NCBI RefSeq assembly: GCF_001043915.1
Contig: NZ_LABX01000045.1
Location: 1 to 48,181 of the forward strand
From: Methylobacterium aquaticum
GTDB lineage: Bacteria; Pseudomonadota; Alphaproteobacteria; Rhizobiales; Beijerinckiaceae
Direction: 5' to 3'
DNA: 48,181 bases
Positions 16,443 to 24,880 of the stretch are shown here, in pieces; position 1 is the stretch's first letter, and every line of letters starts with the position of its first letter. Position numbers and translations under genes: made by a program. The notes under the pieces are model-generated. The model saw nothing but the letters and a program-made list of their open reading frames with translations, was not told where the DNA came from and did not search any database.

Positions 16443-17603
16443 ATGCCGCCCGAACCCCGCTCCGGTTCCGCCCCGTCCGGCGTGACCTCGACCCTGTGGA
16501 CCGTCTTCCTCGGCCTCGCCCTGGTGCGCCTCGTCACCGCGCGGCGCCCCGACGGCGTGGTGGAGGCGGCGCCTGACCCGACGCGGCATCTCGGCGGTGG
16601 CGCCAAGTCCTATTCCGGGCGCCCGGCCCAGTGGGTCGCGGAGACGGAAGTGGAGCGCGGCCGCAAGGCCGATGCGCCGACCGAGATCCCGGCGAAGGGC
16701 TGGAAGGATGTTCTCTATCGCGTCTATCTCGAATTCCAGAAGGACCGGGTTTTGTCGGTGGCCGCCGGCGTCACCTTCTACACCCTGCTCGCCATCTTCC
16801 CGGCGGTGGCGGCCTTGGTGTCGCTCTACGGGCTGTTCACCGATCCGAGCACCATCAACGACCACCTCTCCCTGCTCCAGGGCGTGATGCCCTCCGGCGC
16901 GCTGGAGATCATCGGCGACCAGGTCAAGCGCATCACCGCCAAGGGCGGCACCACGCTCGGCCTCACCTTCTTCACCAGCCTCGCGATTTCACTCTGGAGC
17001 GCCAATGCCGGCATGAAGGCGATGTTCGACGCGCTCAACATCGTCTACGAGGAGGAGGAGAAGCGCAGCTTCCTCCAACTGAACCTGCGCTCGCTCGCCT
17101 TCACCTTCGGGGCGCTGGTCTTCGTCATCGTGGCGATCGGCTGCATCGTGGTGCTGCCGGTGGCGCTGAACTTCCTTGGGGCCTTCGGCATCCGGATCAG
17201 CCCGACCGCCTGGTATGTCGCGCTGCTGCGCTGGCCGGCGCTCCTCGCCGTGCTGCTCTTCGCGCTGGCACTCCTTTACCGCTACGGGCCGAGCCGCGAC
17301 CTGCCGCGCTGGCGCTGGGTCACCCCCGGCAGCCTCGCCGCCGGGGTGGTCTGGCTCGCTGCCTCGATCGGCTTCTCCTGGTACGTCGCGCATTTCGGCA
17401 GCTACAACGAGACCTATGGCTCGCTCGGCGCCGCGATCGGCTTCATGACCTGGATCTGGATCTCGTCGACGATCGTGCTGCTCGGTGGCGAGATCAACGC
17501 CGAGCTGGAGCATCAGACTGCCCGCGACACCACCGTGGGGCCGGAGGAGCCGATGGGCGCTCGCCGCGCGCGCATGGCCGACACGGTCGGGGCGCCGGCG
17601 TGA
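16443..17603 (+). CDS. YihY/BrkB-family inner-membrane protein
   Basis: This 386-aa YihY/UPF0761 family protein was historically called ribonuclease BN or BrkB. After a hydrophilic N-terminal region come the family start GWKDVLYRVYLEFQKDRVLS, VAAGVTFYTLLAIFPAVAAL and ISLWSANAGMKAMFDALNIV, with six membrane segments in total, and the conserved GSLGAAIGFMTWIWISS near the end. The molecular role is not established. The N-terminal extension of about 90 residues with its own hydrophobic stretch is longer than usual. The start is uncertain: this ATG lacks a clear ribosome-binding site, and an in-frame GTG at 16386 would add 19 residues. Confidence 0.85.
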   Translation: MPPEPRSGSAPSGVTSTLWTVFLGLALVRLVTARRPDGVVEAAPDPTRHLGGGAKSYSGRPAQWVAETEVERGRKADAPTEIPAKGWKDVLYRVYLEFQKDRVLSVAAGVTFYTLLAIFPAVAALVSLYGLFTDPSTINDHLSLLQGVMPSGALEIIGDQVKRITAKGGTTLGLTFFTSLAISLWSANAGMKAMFDALNIVYEEEEKRSFLQLNLRSLAFTFGALVFVIVAIGCIVVLPVALNFLGAFGIRISPTAWYVALLRWPALLAVLLFALALLYRYGPSRDLPRWRWVTPGSLAAGVVWLAASIGFSWYVAHFGSYNETYGSLGAAIGFMTWIWISSTIVLLGGEINAELEHQTARDTTVGPEEPMGARRARMADTVGAPA

Positions 17604-17632
17604 GAGCGAGCCCCGCCGATCCGGCGCGGGGG

Positions 17633-17953
17633 TCAGGGCCCGTCGCGGCGCGGCCCCACCGCGCTGCCGCGGCCAAGTGCCAGTCCGCGGATCCCCGGAG
17701 ACGTCGCGGCCTGGAGAAGCGGCAGGACGAGCGGCAGCCGCATCGTCCAAGCCAGGACGGCCCATGGCAGGCTGCGCCGTGCGAGGATGCGGGAGAGGGC
17801 GGCGATGCCCGTCGCGCGGATGCCGGTCTCGGCGCAGCGGAAGGCGAGCCGTCCGGCGCCGCCGGCCCGCCTGCGCCGGAGAACGATCCCGGCATCGAGG
17901 CAAAGGCCCCCGGCGATCACGTGCCGCTCCTCGTCGCCGGTGCGGGCGATCAC
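17633..17953 (-). CDS. Unrecognised 106-aa protein, possibly part of a broken gene
   Basis: The ORF starts with GTG overlapping the upstream ORF's stop (GTGA at 17950-17953). Sequence such as LPWAVLAWTMRLPLVLPLLQ predicts one amphipathic or membrane helix, and the rest is Arg-rich. I do not recognise the family. Because the upstream reading frame is damaged, this could be either a coupled small gene or the displaced end of the same decayed gene. Confidence 0.35.
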   Translation of the reverse strand: MIARTGDEERHVIAGGLCLDAGIVLRRRRAGGAGRLAFRCAETGIRATGIAALSRILARRSLPWAVLAWTMRLPLVLPLLQAATSPGIRGLALGRGSAVGPRRDGP

Positions 17954-18590
17954 CAGGGGGTGACCCGGCCGATAGGGGCGCCATCGAGGGCGAGCAGGGC
18001 CGGCACCTGCCAGAGGAAGGCCAGCATCGCGGCCGACGTCTCCCGCGGCGTCGGCCGCAGGGCCAGGATCAGGCCCGCCGCCAGCAGCACGGGAAGCAGG
18101 AGCAGGATGGTCCGCTCTCAGGCGAGGCGGTCGCGACGTCCAGACTCGTCAGGCTCGCGATCATCGGGGGGATCCCGCAGGCCTCCCGCGGTAGCGGGCG
18201 GGAACTCTCAAGGCCGGGCGGCAGCAGCCGGTCCAGGAGGACCGCGACCGCGAGCAGGGCCGGCACGGCCGCGATGGCGACGTGGATGCCGGTGCCGCAT
18301 AGCGGCGCCGCCGCGGTGCCGATGCAGAGGAGATCCTTGGCCATCGTGCCGAGGCGTGTCGCCGGCTCCGGCGCGAAAGCCAGGGTGACGGCCAAGGCGC
18401 CCGGCAGGACCGCGAGGAGCGCGATCTCGTTCACCGGCTGCCCGGCAGCGCTGCCGATCCCGCCCTCGAGACCGGCCCCGATCAGGGCCAGGACGGCGAG
18501 ACCTCACGCCTTGACGCTGCCCCAAGTCGGCAGGAGCGGATCGGGGCCATAGGGATACGGAGGCCCGGCCAGGTCGGAGGGCGCCGTCAT
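17950..18590 (-). pseudogene. Broken multi-span membrane protein gene
   Basis: A reading frame starting MTAPSDLAGPPYPYGPDPLL is interrupted by an in-frame TGA at 18504-18506. It continues as GLAVLALIGAGLEGG and two further hydrophobic helices (VNEIALLAVLPGALAVTLAF, GIHVAIAAVPALLAVAVLL). Around 18100-18125 the membrane-like sequence shifts to another frame (ERTILLLLPVLLAAGLILAL, AAMLAFLWQVPALLALDG) that ends at 17950. At least two lesions therefore separate parts of what looks like one membrane protein of about 200 aa with four or five helices. The family is not recognised. The start overlaps the preceding ORF's stop (ATGA). Confidence 0.5.
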
Positions 18591-18742
18591 CCGGAGATCC
18601 TCGTCTCCCGGTCCCGCGGGGGGCGGGCGACCCGGTCGTCACCGGCATCGAGGGGGCGGCTCGGCCCAAGCCCGAACCGGCGGCCAAGCGTGCGCCAGGG
18701 CACCCCGAGCCCGGTCAGACGGGCGACGATCCCCTGGCTCAT
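18587..18742 (-). CDS. Small 51-aa ORF upstream of broken membrane gene
   Basis: This starts MSQGIVARLTGLGVPWRTLG and ends RETRISG. Its stop overlaps the start of the following membrane-protein reading frame by 4 bp, a sign of a coupled operon. It lacks a clear ribosome-binding site and I recognise no family. It may be a remnant. Confidence 0.3.
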   Translation of the reverse strand: MSQGIVARLTGLGVPWRTLGRRFGLGPSRPLDAGDDRVARPPRDRETRISG

Positions 18743-18763
18743 CGTCAAGACGGTGCCGTTGCC

Positions 18764-18964
18764 TCAGTACAGGAACGTCGCGTTCGGGTCGCGCCCGGCC
18801 GGGAGGCCGGTGTCATAGGCGCTTGCGGTCCGCGACTGAGATGACGCGAATCGGTCCCGCCTCCCGTTGCCATCGGTCCACGGGACGACGCGCACGAGAT
18901 GCGGGCGCGGGCCGTTCTGTCCGTCATCGACGACGATCGGACCGCTGAACGGGCGATTTGACAT
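18764..18964 (-). CDS. Hypothetical 66-aa protein
   Basis: The ORF begins MSNRPFSGPIVVDDGQNGPR and ends PNATFLY, with GAGGGA upstream of the ATG. It is hydrophilic, has no signal peptide or membrane helix, and matches no family I know. It lies 21 bp before the 51-aa ORF on the same strand, so it could head the small operon that includes the broken membrane gene. Confidence 0.4.
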   Translation of the reverse strand: MSNRPFSGPIVVDDGQNGPRPHLVRVVPWTDGNGRRDRFASSQSRTASAYDTGLPAGRDPNATFLY

Positions 18965-19154
18965 GCCGGCTTCCCTCGTGCTCAGCCAGACCATGATAGC
19001 CGCTTCCGACCGGGATCGCGAAGGGCCGAAGCGGGGTTGCGCTGCGGTGTGACCTTTGTGCGCTGCGCTTACAGCCGCAGCCTCTCGCCAGATGCGGCGT
19101 CCACCACCATCTTGGGTCCACCGGAGACTCAGCGAAGCATCAGGAGAGGCCCCG

Positions 19155-19562
<408 letters not shown>

Positions 19563-19565
<3 letters not shown>

Positions 19566-19795
19566 TGCCAACGGTCGAAAGAAAACGACCTTTGGTTCCG
19601 TTCTCCACGTTTCGCTCAGCTTTTGGCTTAGAGCATTTTCCGACGAAGTGAATACCAGTTCGTCGTAGAAAATGCGTCAAAATCAAAGAGCTAGAGAAGC
19701 TTCGCGATTGCAACGCGATCGTGAAGCGCTCTCGTATCGACAATGTGAGATGGATCATCGGCCCGATGCGTCAGCATCTTGGGCCGATAGCGTCA
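19563..19795 (+). repeat. Dispersed intergenic element, copy A (starts on msrB stop)
   Basis: It opens TGATGCCAACGGTCG, the TGA being the msrB stop, and continues with AACGACCTTTGGTTCCGTTC, then TTTCGCTCAGC / GGCTTAG arms. It closes with CATCGGCCCGATGCGTCAGC and ATCTTGGGCCGATAG. Copies B (35672-35847, minus) and C (44547-44675) share these blocks. Copy A is longer because another palindrome occupies its central hairpin. There is no ORF inside and no transposase nearby. Confidence 0.85.
19631..19698. repeat. Rhizobiales-type palindromic element nested in copy A
   Basis: GAGCATTTTCCGACGAAGTG followed by AATACCAGTTCGTCG and TAGAAAATGCGTC forms a long imperfect hairpin, ending in the tail CAAAATCAAAGAGCTAGAG. 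Hairpin plus an AAAGAGCTAGAG tail is the layout of the short palindromic repeats scattered through Rhizobiales genomes. It interrupts the central hairpin of the larger intergenic element. Confidence 0.75.
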
Positions 19796-20088
19796 ATCGG
19801 CGCCCGGCGGGATCGGCTGAAGCGTGGGAGTGGTCGGCGGTGCGACCGGCTTGGCGAGGCAAGAGAGGTTTGGTGCGGATCGGGGTGGTGCAGGCCCGTG
19901 AGACGGTTGCCTGGCCGTGTCTCGACGGGCCGCCCGAGCGCGCGTCCGTCTGCCCCGTGATGCCCGCCCCTGCGCGTCCGGTGACCCGGTGCGGGCATCA
20001 CAGACGGGGGACGGATCGCGGAGGGGGCCGGCGAACGCGCGCGGCGATCCTCCGGGCCCCGATCGTTAACGGGTCCGCGACGCGGGCG
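19796..20088. other. Intergenic stretch without recognised content
   Basis: Between the end of intergenic element copy A and the small minus-strand gene at 20089, I see GC-rich sequence with no supported gene, RNA or terminator. Confidence 0.5.
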
Positions 20089-20352
20089 TCAATGCCGGGC
20101 CTGGGGCCGCACCGTGTAGGTGCCGCCGCGGATCCGCTCGGGAAAGCCTTCGGCGTAGCGGGCGGTCGCCTCCTCGCCATAGGTCTGGACCAGCTCCTGG
20201 AAGGCCGCGAACAGGGCGGCCTGAGCCATGCAGTCTCCGTCGATCCCGTCCAGGCAGCCTTCCGCGAAAGCCTCCGAGACGTAGCTCAGGGCAGCGCGCT
20301 TCGCCTCCTGGTCGGAATCGCGGGCGGGGTCGTGGGTTTCGAACTCGGTCAT
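20089..20352 (-). CDS. Conserved-looking 87-aa hypothetical protein
   Basis: The protein starts MTEFETHDPARDSDQEAKRA and contains AALFAAFQELVQTYGEEATARY. It is a hydrophilic, mainly helical, acidic protein with no signal peptide, probably cytoplasmic. AAGG lies a few bases upstream of the ATG; the ORF can be extended to 20430 but the extension looks non-coding. I cannot name a family or a role. Confidence 0.55.
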   Translation of the reverse strand: MTEFETHDPARDSDQEAKRAALSYVSEAFAEGCLDGIDGDCMAQAALFAAFQELVQTYGEEATARYAEGFPERIRGGTYTVRPQARH

Positions 20353-20547
20353 CGACAGCCTTGAGATCGGGTCTCTGGCGAGAACGGCGGTCTCGGATCC
20401 GCAGCGGCCTCGTGGGATGATCCGATTCATAGGCCCTCGCCCGGCGCCGGGCCAGCCAGGAATTGCGAAGAGGTTAATGGCGCCGCGAGAATGCCTCTCT
20501 GATCGACACGGGCGCCACAGTTGTGGCCAACCCGCAACAGGGAGCCG

Positions 20548-20982
20548 TCAGCCGCCGAACCGCCCGGCCAGGGCGGCCGACAGGCGCTCGCCCTCCGCGA
20601 TGTAGCGGGTCGCGGCCTCCACGGCCGAGGGGGTGCAGACCCGGTAGGTCACGGCGTAGCCGCCATAGCCGCGGTTATACGCCCCGGCGAGGCGGTCGCG
20701 CCGGCCCGGGCTGGTGCCCTCGGCATCGAGCAGGGCCTTCATCCGGGCAGGCCATTCCGGCGCATCGGGGCTGCCGCACAGCTCGCGCAGGAAGCTCAGC
20801 GCCCCGATGATCTCGGACAGGCGCAGGAGGTCGCGATCATAGGGAGCCGGCGTGTCGGCCGGCGGGGGCGGGGCGGGGGCCTCCTTCTCGGCAGGCTTGG
20901 GCGCGGGCTTCGGCTTGGTCTGCTGCGCGAGGGCGGGCAGCGCCGCGACCAGGCAGGCGGCCAGGATGATGGCGCGCCTCAT
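20548..20982 (-). CDS. TIGR02301-family exported protein
   Basis: This 144-aa protein has a Sec signal peptide (AIILAACLVAALPALAQ), a Pro/Lys/Ala-rich linker and the conserved core YDRDLLRLSEIIGALSFLRE-LCG, then AYNRGYGGYAVTYRVCTPSA. This pattern matches the TIGR02301 family of small alphaproteobacterial secreted proteins of unknown function. Two Cys, one in each conserved block, could pair in the periplasm. The ATG overlaps the upstream NUDIX gene's stop by 4 bp, so it is translationally coupled to it. Confidence 0.8.
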   Translation of the reverse strand: MRRAIILAACLVAALPALAQQTKPKPAPKPAEKEAPAPPPPADTPAPYDRDLLRLSEIIGALSFLRELCGSPDAPEWPARMKALLDAEGTSPGRRDRLAGAYNRGYGGYAVTYRVCTPSAVEAATRYIAEGERLSAALAGRFGG

Positions 20983-21473
20983 GCCGCGTCACCCGGTGCA
21001 TCGTCCCTCGATGCCTCGTCCCCGACAGCGGCGAGGGCTTGGGCGATCACGCCGTGCAGTCCCCTGGTGGTCGGCAGGTCGCGCGCCTCCGCCGGCGTCA
21101 CCCAGCGCAGGTCGAGCGCTTCCGGCCCGGTCGTCGGCTCGCCCGAGCGCCAGCGGGCGGCATGGGGATGGATCACGAAATGGTGCAGCACCGCGCCGTC
21201 CGCATCGCGCTCGATCACTTCGAGGGGCGTCAGCCCGGCGACCACCTCGGCCACCACCCCGACCTCCTCGTGCAGCTCGCGGAGCGCCGCCTCGGCCAGG
21301 GTCTCGCCCGTCTCCACCTGGCCACCCGGCAGGGTGTAGACACCGCGCATCGGCTCCTGGCCGCGGGCGGCGAGGAGCACCCGTCCGTCACGCACGACGG
21401 CCGCGGAGGCGGCGATGAAGGGACGGAGGGGATAGCGGCGGCGCCAAGCCGGGTCCTCGGGCTCGGCGCTCAC
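20979..21473 (-). CDS. NUDIX hydrolase
   Basis: This 164-aa protein has a full NUDIX box, GGQVETGETLAEAALRELHE-EVGV, near residue 55. The preceding VRDGRVLLAARGQEPMRG-VYTLPGG resembles MutT or ADP-ribose pyrophosphatase relatives. It hydrolyses a nucleoside diphosphate linked to another group; the substrate is not determined. The GTG start overlaps the upstream gene's stop (GTGA), and its stop overlaps the TIGR02301 gene start, in the middle of a tightly coupled three-gene run. Confidence 0.85.
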   Translation of the reverse strand: MSAEPEDPAWRRRYPLRPFIAASAAVVRDGRVLLAARGQEPMRGVYTLPGGQVETGETLAEAALRELHEEVGVVAEVVAGLTPLEVIERDADGAVLHHFVIHPHAARWRSGEPTTGPEALDLRWVTPAEARDLPTTRGLHGVIAQALAAVGDEASRDDAPGDAA

Positions 21474-22474
21474 GGCCGCGCATCTCCATCCTGCACCGTG
21501 GCGAGCCGCCCGTCGGCCAACGCCACCACGACCTGCCGGCCCAGCACAGCGAGGCCCGCCCCGACCGGCGCCGGCAAAGCCGCGCGGGTGCGCTCGGTCA
21601 GGTTTTTCAGCGAGAGATAGGCGAGGGCGGTCCTGTCCCGGCTCGCCACCACCAGCTCGCCCCCGAGCGCGGCACCGGGGGCGGAGAAGCTCTTGCCGTC
21701 GGCGCTCCGGGCCTGCCGCGCCGGCGTCCCGCCCGCGAGGCTCCAGTGTTCGAGCCGGCCCTCCTCGCCGCGCACCAGCACGGCGCCGGGCATCGGCCCC
21801 GGCAGGTCGGCTGCCAGCGCGAGGGGGCCGGGCTCGGACGGGGTCTCGGCCCGCACGCGCCAGACGCCGCCCTGGCGCCCGATCACCGCAAGGCCCATCC
21901 CCTCCGGGCGCTCGCTGAGCGCCAGCAGGTTGAGGGCGCCGTCGATCTCGACCGGCCGCAGGGTATCGGCGGAAAACACCGCGCCCGCGCCCGGCGGCAC
22001 CGTGGCGGTCGCCACCGGCACGGGCTTGGGATCGGCGCTCATCGTCACCGTCTGGCGCTCGCGCAATGTCACCCCGGCGGCACCCGGGCGCCCATCCGCC
22101 GCGCGGCTCGGGCCCGACAGATAGGCGCTGACCGGTCCCGCCAGGACCCGGCGCGTGCCCGGCACCGCGCCCTTCGGCGTCTCGCCGGCGGTCAGGCCCT
22201 CGATCGCGTCGAGAGGCAGGGGGACGGCCGTCACCCGGTCGCCGGACAGCATCAGCACGGCCGCACCGGTCTCGCCCCACGCGACCGCGACCGGACCCGC
22301 CTTGCGCGGCAGCTGTGGCAGCCCCGCGGTGGTGACGGCGAGCGCCGCCTCGCTGCCGGCATCGCGCAGTTGCGTCACCCGGAAGGGCAGGTCGAGGAGT
22401 GCGACCCGCGGCTCGGCGGCGGCGGGCGAGGCGAGGAGCAGGACGCTGAGGGCGACAACTGCCCTCTCAGACAT
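21470..22474 (-). CDS. Periplasmic beta-rich protein of unknown function
   Basis: This 334-aa protein has a clean signal peptide (VVALSVLLLASPAAA-E). The mature part is rich in short beta motifs (VAVAWGETGAAVLML, GLAVIGRQGGVWRVRAE, GAVLVRGEEGRLEHW, GLAVLGRQVVVALADGRLAT), which resembles repeated blades of a beta-propeller. This is a visual impression rather than a family match. Its ATG overlaps the SDR gene's end by 8 bp and its stop overlaps the NUDIX start, so the four genes probably form one operon. Confidence 0.65.
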   Translation of the reverse strand: MSERAVVALSVLLLASPAAAEPRVALLDLPFRVTQLRDAGSEAALAVTTAGLPQLPRKAGPVAVAWGETGAAVLMLSGDRVTAVPLPLDAIEGLTAGETPKGAVPGTRRVLAGPVSAYLSGPSRAADGRPGAAGVTLRERQTVTMSADPKPVPVATATVPPGAGAVFSADTLRPVEIDGALNLLALSERPEGMGLAVIGRQGGVWRVRAETPSEPGPLALAADLPGPMPGAVLVRGEEGRLEHWSLAGGTPARQARSADGKSFSAPGAALGGELVVASRDRTALAYLSLKNLTERTRAALPAPVGAGLAVLGRQVVVALADGRLATVQDGDARP

Positions 22475-23222
22475 GCTGGCCGCCGTTGATGTGCAATTCG
22501 GCGCCGTTCACGTAGGACGAGGCTTCGGTGCACAGGAAGTAGATCGCCTTGGCCACCTCGTCCGGCGTGCCGAGGCGCCGCTGCGGGATCTGCGCCACCA
22601 GCTTGTCGGTGCCGGGCGAGAGGATCGAGGTGTCGATCTCGCCCGGCGAGATCGCGTTCACCCGCACGCCGAGCGGGCCGAAATCCGACGCCATCTCGCG
22701 GGTCAGGCCGGCAAGCGCTGCCTTTGAGGTGGCGTAGGCCGCCCCCGCGAAGGGATGGACGCGGGAGCCCGCGATCGACGTCACGTTGACGATCGAGCCG
22801 CGGGCCCGGGTCAGTTCCCCGCACAGGCCGCGGGCGAGCAGGATGGGTGCGAAGAAATTGACCTGGAACACCCGCTGCCAGTCGGAGAACGGGGTATCGA
22901 TGGCGCCGAGGCGGGCGCCGCCGGCTCCCTTCGGCGAGATGCCGGCATTGTTGACCAGGGCATGCAGCAGCCCGCCCTCGGCCTCCAGCCGCCCGGCCAC
23001 TTCCTCGACGGCGCGGACCGTGTCCCCCGGATCGGCGAGATCGACCTGGAGATGATCCTCGGGCCCCATCTCCCACGGGCAGTTCTCCGGGAAGGGGTGG
23101 CGCGAGCAGGTGATGACGCGCCACCCGGCCGCCGAGAAGCGCTTCACGGTGGCATGGCCGATGCCGCGGCTCGCGCCGGTGAGCAGCATCACGCGGCGGC
23201 GTTCGTTCGACGATGAGGCCAC
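22467..23222 (-). CDS. Short-chain dehydrogenase/reductase
   Basis: This 251-aa classical SDR has the cofactor motif TGASRGIG near residue 15, NNAG in VNNAGIS, catalytic Ser in VNVTSIAGS, and YATSK carrying the catalytic Tyr and Lys. The C-terminal VNGAELHINGGQHV is typical of the FabG-like clan. The substrate is unknown. It leads the run SDR / beta-rich protein / NUDIX / TIGR02301 with overlapping ends. Confidence 0.88.
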   Translation of the reverse strand: MASSSNERRRVMLLTGASRGIGHATVKRFSAAGWRVITCSRHPFPENCPWEMGPEDHLQVDLADPGDTVRAVEEVAGRLEAEGGLLHALVNNAGISPKGAGGARLGAIDTPFSDWQRVFQVNFFAPILLARGLCGELTRARGSIVNVTSIAGSRVHPFAGAAYATSKAALAGLTREMASDFGPLGVRVNAISPGEIDTSILSPGTDKLVAQIPQRRLGTPDEVAKAIYFLCTEASSYVNGAELHINGGQHV

Positions 23223-23360
23223 GGCCGTTCCTCGGGATGTCCGGTGCGGGGCGCCGCCGGTTCGGGCGCGGCGCCAGGAGCCTCAGGGTAGGGCTCCGGG
23301 CCGCTAAAATCCAGGGCTTGCCGCGCCGCAGCAAAGCTTGGAGGTCAGGGATCTTGCGCG

Positions 23361-23969
23361 TCAGGGATACAGGCGGCTGCCCTCCCAGGCGTCGCCCCGG
23401 CGGGTGAAGCGCACCCGGTCGTGCAGGCGGTAGGCGCCGTCCTGCCAGAACTCGATCGAGACCGGGGCGATGCGGTAGCCGGTCCAGTGGGGCGGGCGCG
23501 GCACGGTCTCGCCGGGAAAGCGCGTGCCCACCTCCTCGACCGCCCGCATCAGGGTCTCGCGGCTGTCGAGGGGCTGCGACTGGCGGCTCGCCCAGGCGCC
23601 GAGGCGGCTGTCGCGGGCGCGGGTGGCGAAATAGGCGTCGGCCTCCGCATCATTGACCGTGGTCACGGTGCCGCGGGCCCGCACCTGCCGGCGCAGGCTC
23701 TTCCAGTGCAGCACCAGGGCGGCGCGCGGATTGTCCGACAGCTCCTGCCCCTTCATCGACAGGGTGTTGGTGTAGAACACGAATCCGCGCTCGTCGGCGT
23801 CCTTGAGGAGCACGACGCGCACGTCCGGCAGCCCGTCGGCGTCGCAGGTGGCGAGCGCCATGGCGTTCGGATCCTCCGGCTCCGAGGTCTGCGCTTCGGC
23901 AAACCATTGCCGGAACAGACCCCAGGGATCCGGGTTCTGGGTGAAATCATCTTTCGTTAACCCGTGCAC
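23361..23969 (-). CDS. pdxH: Pyridoxamine 5'-phosphate oxidase
   Basis: This 202-aa FMN-dependent enzyme oxidises pyridoxamine or pyridoxine 5'-phosphate to pyridoxal 5'-phosphate. Conserved parts: DPNAMALATCDADGLPDVRV, VVLLKDADERGFVFYTN, SDNPRAALVLHWKSLRRQVR, SRLGAWASRQSQPL and the C-terminal RLHDRVRFTRRGDAWEGSRL-YP. I chose a GTG start because it gives the standard length and start sequence, with AAGGA upstream; the open frame continues upstream without similarity. It is divergent from the surface lipoprotein gene, an arrangement also seen in other Rhizobiales next to dnaJ and fabI. Confidence 0.93.
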   Translation of the reverse strand: MHGLTKDDFTQNPDPWGLFRQWFAEAQTSEPEDPNAMALATCDADGLPDVRVVLLKDADERGFVFYTNTLSMKGQELSDNPRAALVLHWKSLRRQVRARGTVTTVNDAEADAYFATRARDSRLGAWASRQSQPLDSRETLMRAVEEVGTRFPGETVPRPPHWTGYRIAPVSIEFWQDGAYRLHDRVRFTRRGDAWEGSRLYP

Positions 23970-24099
23970 GGCATCGTCCTTACCCAGGTGGCTGGTGCGC
24001 CCGCATGGCTCCCAGCTCATGTGACAACCGGAACCGGGGGCGGGCCGGCGTCGCATCCTCATGCGTCGTGGCGGCCGCCCGGTCGTGAGAACAGGTGTG

Positions 24100-24582
24100 A
24101 TGCGTCGCGGTGCGTGTAAAGTCGGTTCGGTGACGCTCGGGCTCGTCGTCGCGGCGAGCGGCCTGGGCGGCATCCTGGCGGTCGGCGGGTGCAGCCAGCC
24201 GCTCATCATGTTCGCGCCACAGGTGGCGGTGGCGCCGCCGCCGGAGCCGGAGAGCACCGGCAGCATCGCGCCACCCCCTCCGAAGAGCTTCGGCCCGGAT
24301 CTCTCGGGCGAGGATTGGCGCCGCGCCAAGGCGGCGCTCTCCGTCGCCCTGGATCCCCAGGGCAACGGCCAGCCGGTGAAGTGGGACAACCCGGATTCGG
24401 GCATGCGCGGCATGGTCAACCCGACCGGGCTGCCCTTCGTGAAGAACGACGAGATCTGCCGCGGCTTCCTGGCCTCGGTGATCGGGCCCGGGGGCAACCG
24501 CTTCGTGCGCGGCACCGGCTGCCGCCCCTCGGGCGGCGCCTGGGAGCTCAAGAGCCTCAAGACGACGGCCAAGCCGGGGTGA
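24100..24582 (+). CDS. RT0821/Lpp0805-type surface lipoprotein
   Basis: This 160-aa lipoprotein has a hydrophobic leader ending in lipobox VGGC near residue 32, then a Pro-rich linker (PPPEPESTGSIAPPPPKSFG). The globular domain includes LSVALDPQGNGQPVKWDNPD and CRGFLASVIGPGGNRFVRG-TGCR. This is the pattern of the RT0821/Lpp0805 (17-kDa antigen-like) family of outer-membrane lipoproteins of unknown role. Two Cys in the domain may form a disulfide. An in-frame ATG at 24061 is an alternative start; the repeated ATGCGTCG sequence makes the choice uncertain. Confidence 0.72.
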   Translation: MRRGACKVGSVTLGLVVAASGLGGILAVGGCSQPLIMFAPQVAVAPPPEPESTGSIAPPPPKSFGPDLSGEDWRRAKAALSVALDPQGNGQPVKWDNPDSGMRGMVNPTGLPFVKNDEICRGFLASVIGPGGNRFVRGTGCRPSGGAWELKSLKTTAKPG

Positions 24583-24759
24583 GGCGGTGGCGTGACAGGG
24601 CGCCCGTGGCCTGCGAGAGGGCGCAGGCCGCGTCCGACCCGTGGGAGCGGGGAGATCCACGCTATTCTTTTCGCGAACCGTCCGGGGTGATGCCGGCTCA
24701 CATGGCGCCGGCTCACGAAGTGACATACCTTAGCGGCTTGCCTTAGGAGCTTGCCGCTT

Positions 24760-24822
24760 CCGCCTGCGTTGCAATCCGGCAACACGGTCGCCAGATAGGG
24801 CTCACCTTATTCACGCAGGCGG
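24760..24822. repeat. Spaced 10-bp inverted repeat upstream of DnaJ-like gene
   Basis: CCGCCTGCGT (24760-24769) and ACGCAGGCGG (24813-24822) are perfect inverted copies separated by 43 bp, in the 298-bp gap before the DnaJ-like gene. The loop includes AT-richer sequence (CTCACCTTATTC). It may be a hairpin in the leader RNA or paired protein sites. Confidence 0.4.
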
Positions 24823-24880
24823 ACCCGCGCCCGGGCGCGTCGCACCGGAACCGGGCCGCTCGAATCGCCATCGGATCGCC

